Positions 11,748 to 12,037 of a stretch of DNA of 12,037 nt are shown piece after piece; positions within the stretch are counted from its first letter, which is position 1, and each line of letters begins with the position of its first letter. Source of the stretch: Alphaproteobacteria bacterium UBA6062 (GTDB taxonomy: Bacteria; Pseudomonadota; Alphaproteobacteria; Sneathiellales; Sneathiellaceae); the NCBI GenBank assembly GCA_002428885.1, contig DIYE01000327.1, positions 1 through 12,037 on the forward strand, given 5' to 3'. Position numbers and translations under genes: made by a program. Below the pieces are notes generated by a model. The model was given only the letters and a program-made list of their open reading frames with translations. It had not been told where the DNA came from and searched no databases.

Positions 11748-12037
11748 TCACCCCTCCAAAACCAACGTACACCATTCCCCAACCCGATACCGCCGCACCA
11801 GAGATAGCCCCTGCAGCCGATAGGCATTCCTTACCATTACTTCCTGCTTTGCCAGCAGGCCGGAGAGGATCAGGGTGCCGCTGTTCGCCAGGCTTCCGGC
11901 AATTCCCGGGGCGAGTGACACCAGAGGCCAGGCGAGGATGTTGGCGGTGATGAGGTCGTAGGGGGCGCCTGCGCGGATGTCCCGGTTGTTGAGGCCGGTG
12001 GCGAGGAGGGCGCGGATCAGGGGGGAGAGGCCGTTTA
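11748..12037 (-). CDS. prmA: Ribosomal protein L11 methyltransferase PrmA (C-terminal part)
   Basis: The minus-strand frame is open from the window edge to TGA at 11748-11750 and gives about 96 residues, the C-terminal third. It contains YDLITANILAWPLVSLAP, the SAM-methyltransferase motif IV with N-I-L-A characteristic of PrmA. This is followed by GTLILSGLLAKQE, and it ends GEWCTLVLEG. PrmA trimethylates L11 on lysines and the N-terminus in the cytoplasm; it is usually not essential. There is no start codon inside the window because the gene begins beyond the right edge. The GC-rich sequence contrasts sharply with the AT-rich 200 bp before it, marking the return to core genome. Confidence 0.93.
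   Translation of the reverse strand, partial: NGLSPLIRALLATGLNNRDIRAGAPYDLITANILAWPLVSLAPGIAGSLANSGTLILSGLLAKQEVMVRNAYRLQGLSLVRRYRVGEWCTLVLEG

Noticed and set aside
1..12037. CRISPR array, tRNA or rRNA gene, insertion sequence
   Set aside because: No regularly spaced direct repeats, no cloverleaf sequence, and no transposase or rRNA segment was found on either strand.

Overview
The window looks like a chromosomal segment of a moderate-GC alphaproteobacterium. The evidence is the gene order lptB-rpoN-hpf-ptsN, an Hsp20 gene followed by a DUF1150 gene, a PaaH-like 3-hydroxyacyl-CoA dehydrogenase and prmA. A marine lineage such as Emcibacterales or Sneathiellales would fit, but that is a guess from gene content. 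The left half (1-6911) is dense, conserved and core-like. The right half (6912-11747) is looser, more AT-rich in places and accessory in character, before the core gene prmA at the right edge.

Layout. 1-3314 (+): 3' part of lptB, then rpoN (sigma-54), hpf (ribosome hibernation) and ptsN (EIIA-Ntr), a module linking LPS export, nitrogen-type regulation and stress. 3418-4446 (+): an exported M23 zinc peptidase. 4467-5175 (-): Hsp20 and DUF1150 in one operon, behind an RpoH-type promoter and a leader with a ROSE-like Shine-Dalgarno hairpin. 5400-6911 (+): 3-hydroxyacyl-CoA dehydrogenase. 7046-7657 (+): a secreted VPLPA-CTERM protein. 7816-8378 (+): a four-helix membrane protein translationally coupled to a tiny XRE repressor, behind a sigma-70 promoter bracketed by two palindromic operators. 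8393-8671 (-): a small helical protein of unknown function. 8799-9126: two inverted copies of a 79-bp structured repeat. 9244-9429 (+): a 61-aa unknown protein. 9463-9836: a near-consensus promoter followed by either a structured RNA or a 59-aa reading frame. 9953-10296 (-): two very small genes overlapping by ATGA, the second exported and ending at a clear terminator. 10630-10956 (+): a DUF3800 gene cut to less than half length. 10964-11061 (-): a probable small RNA with its own promoter and terminator. 11104-11550 (-): an RDD membrane protein. 11748-12037 (-): the C-terminal part of PrmA.

The most interesting material is regulatory and small: the candidate small RNA beside the truncated DUF3800 gene, the SD-sequestering thermometer on hsp20, the paired operators of the membrane/XRE module, the inverted structured repeats, and several genes under 60 aa. 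I did not see a large undescribed multi-gene system. All functional calls come from reading the sequence and motif recognition; no database search or folding program was run.
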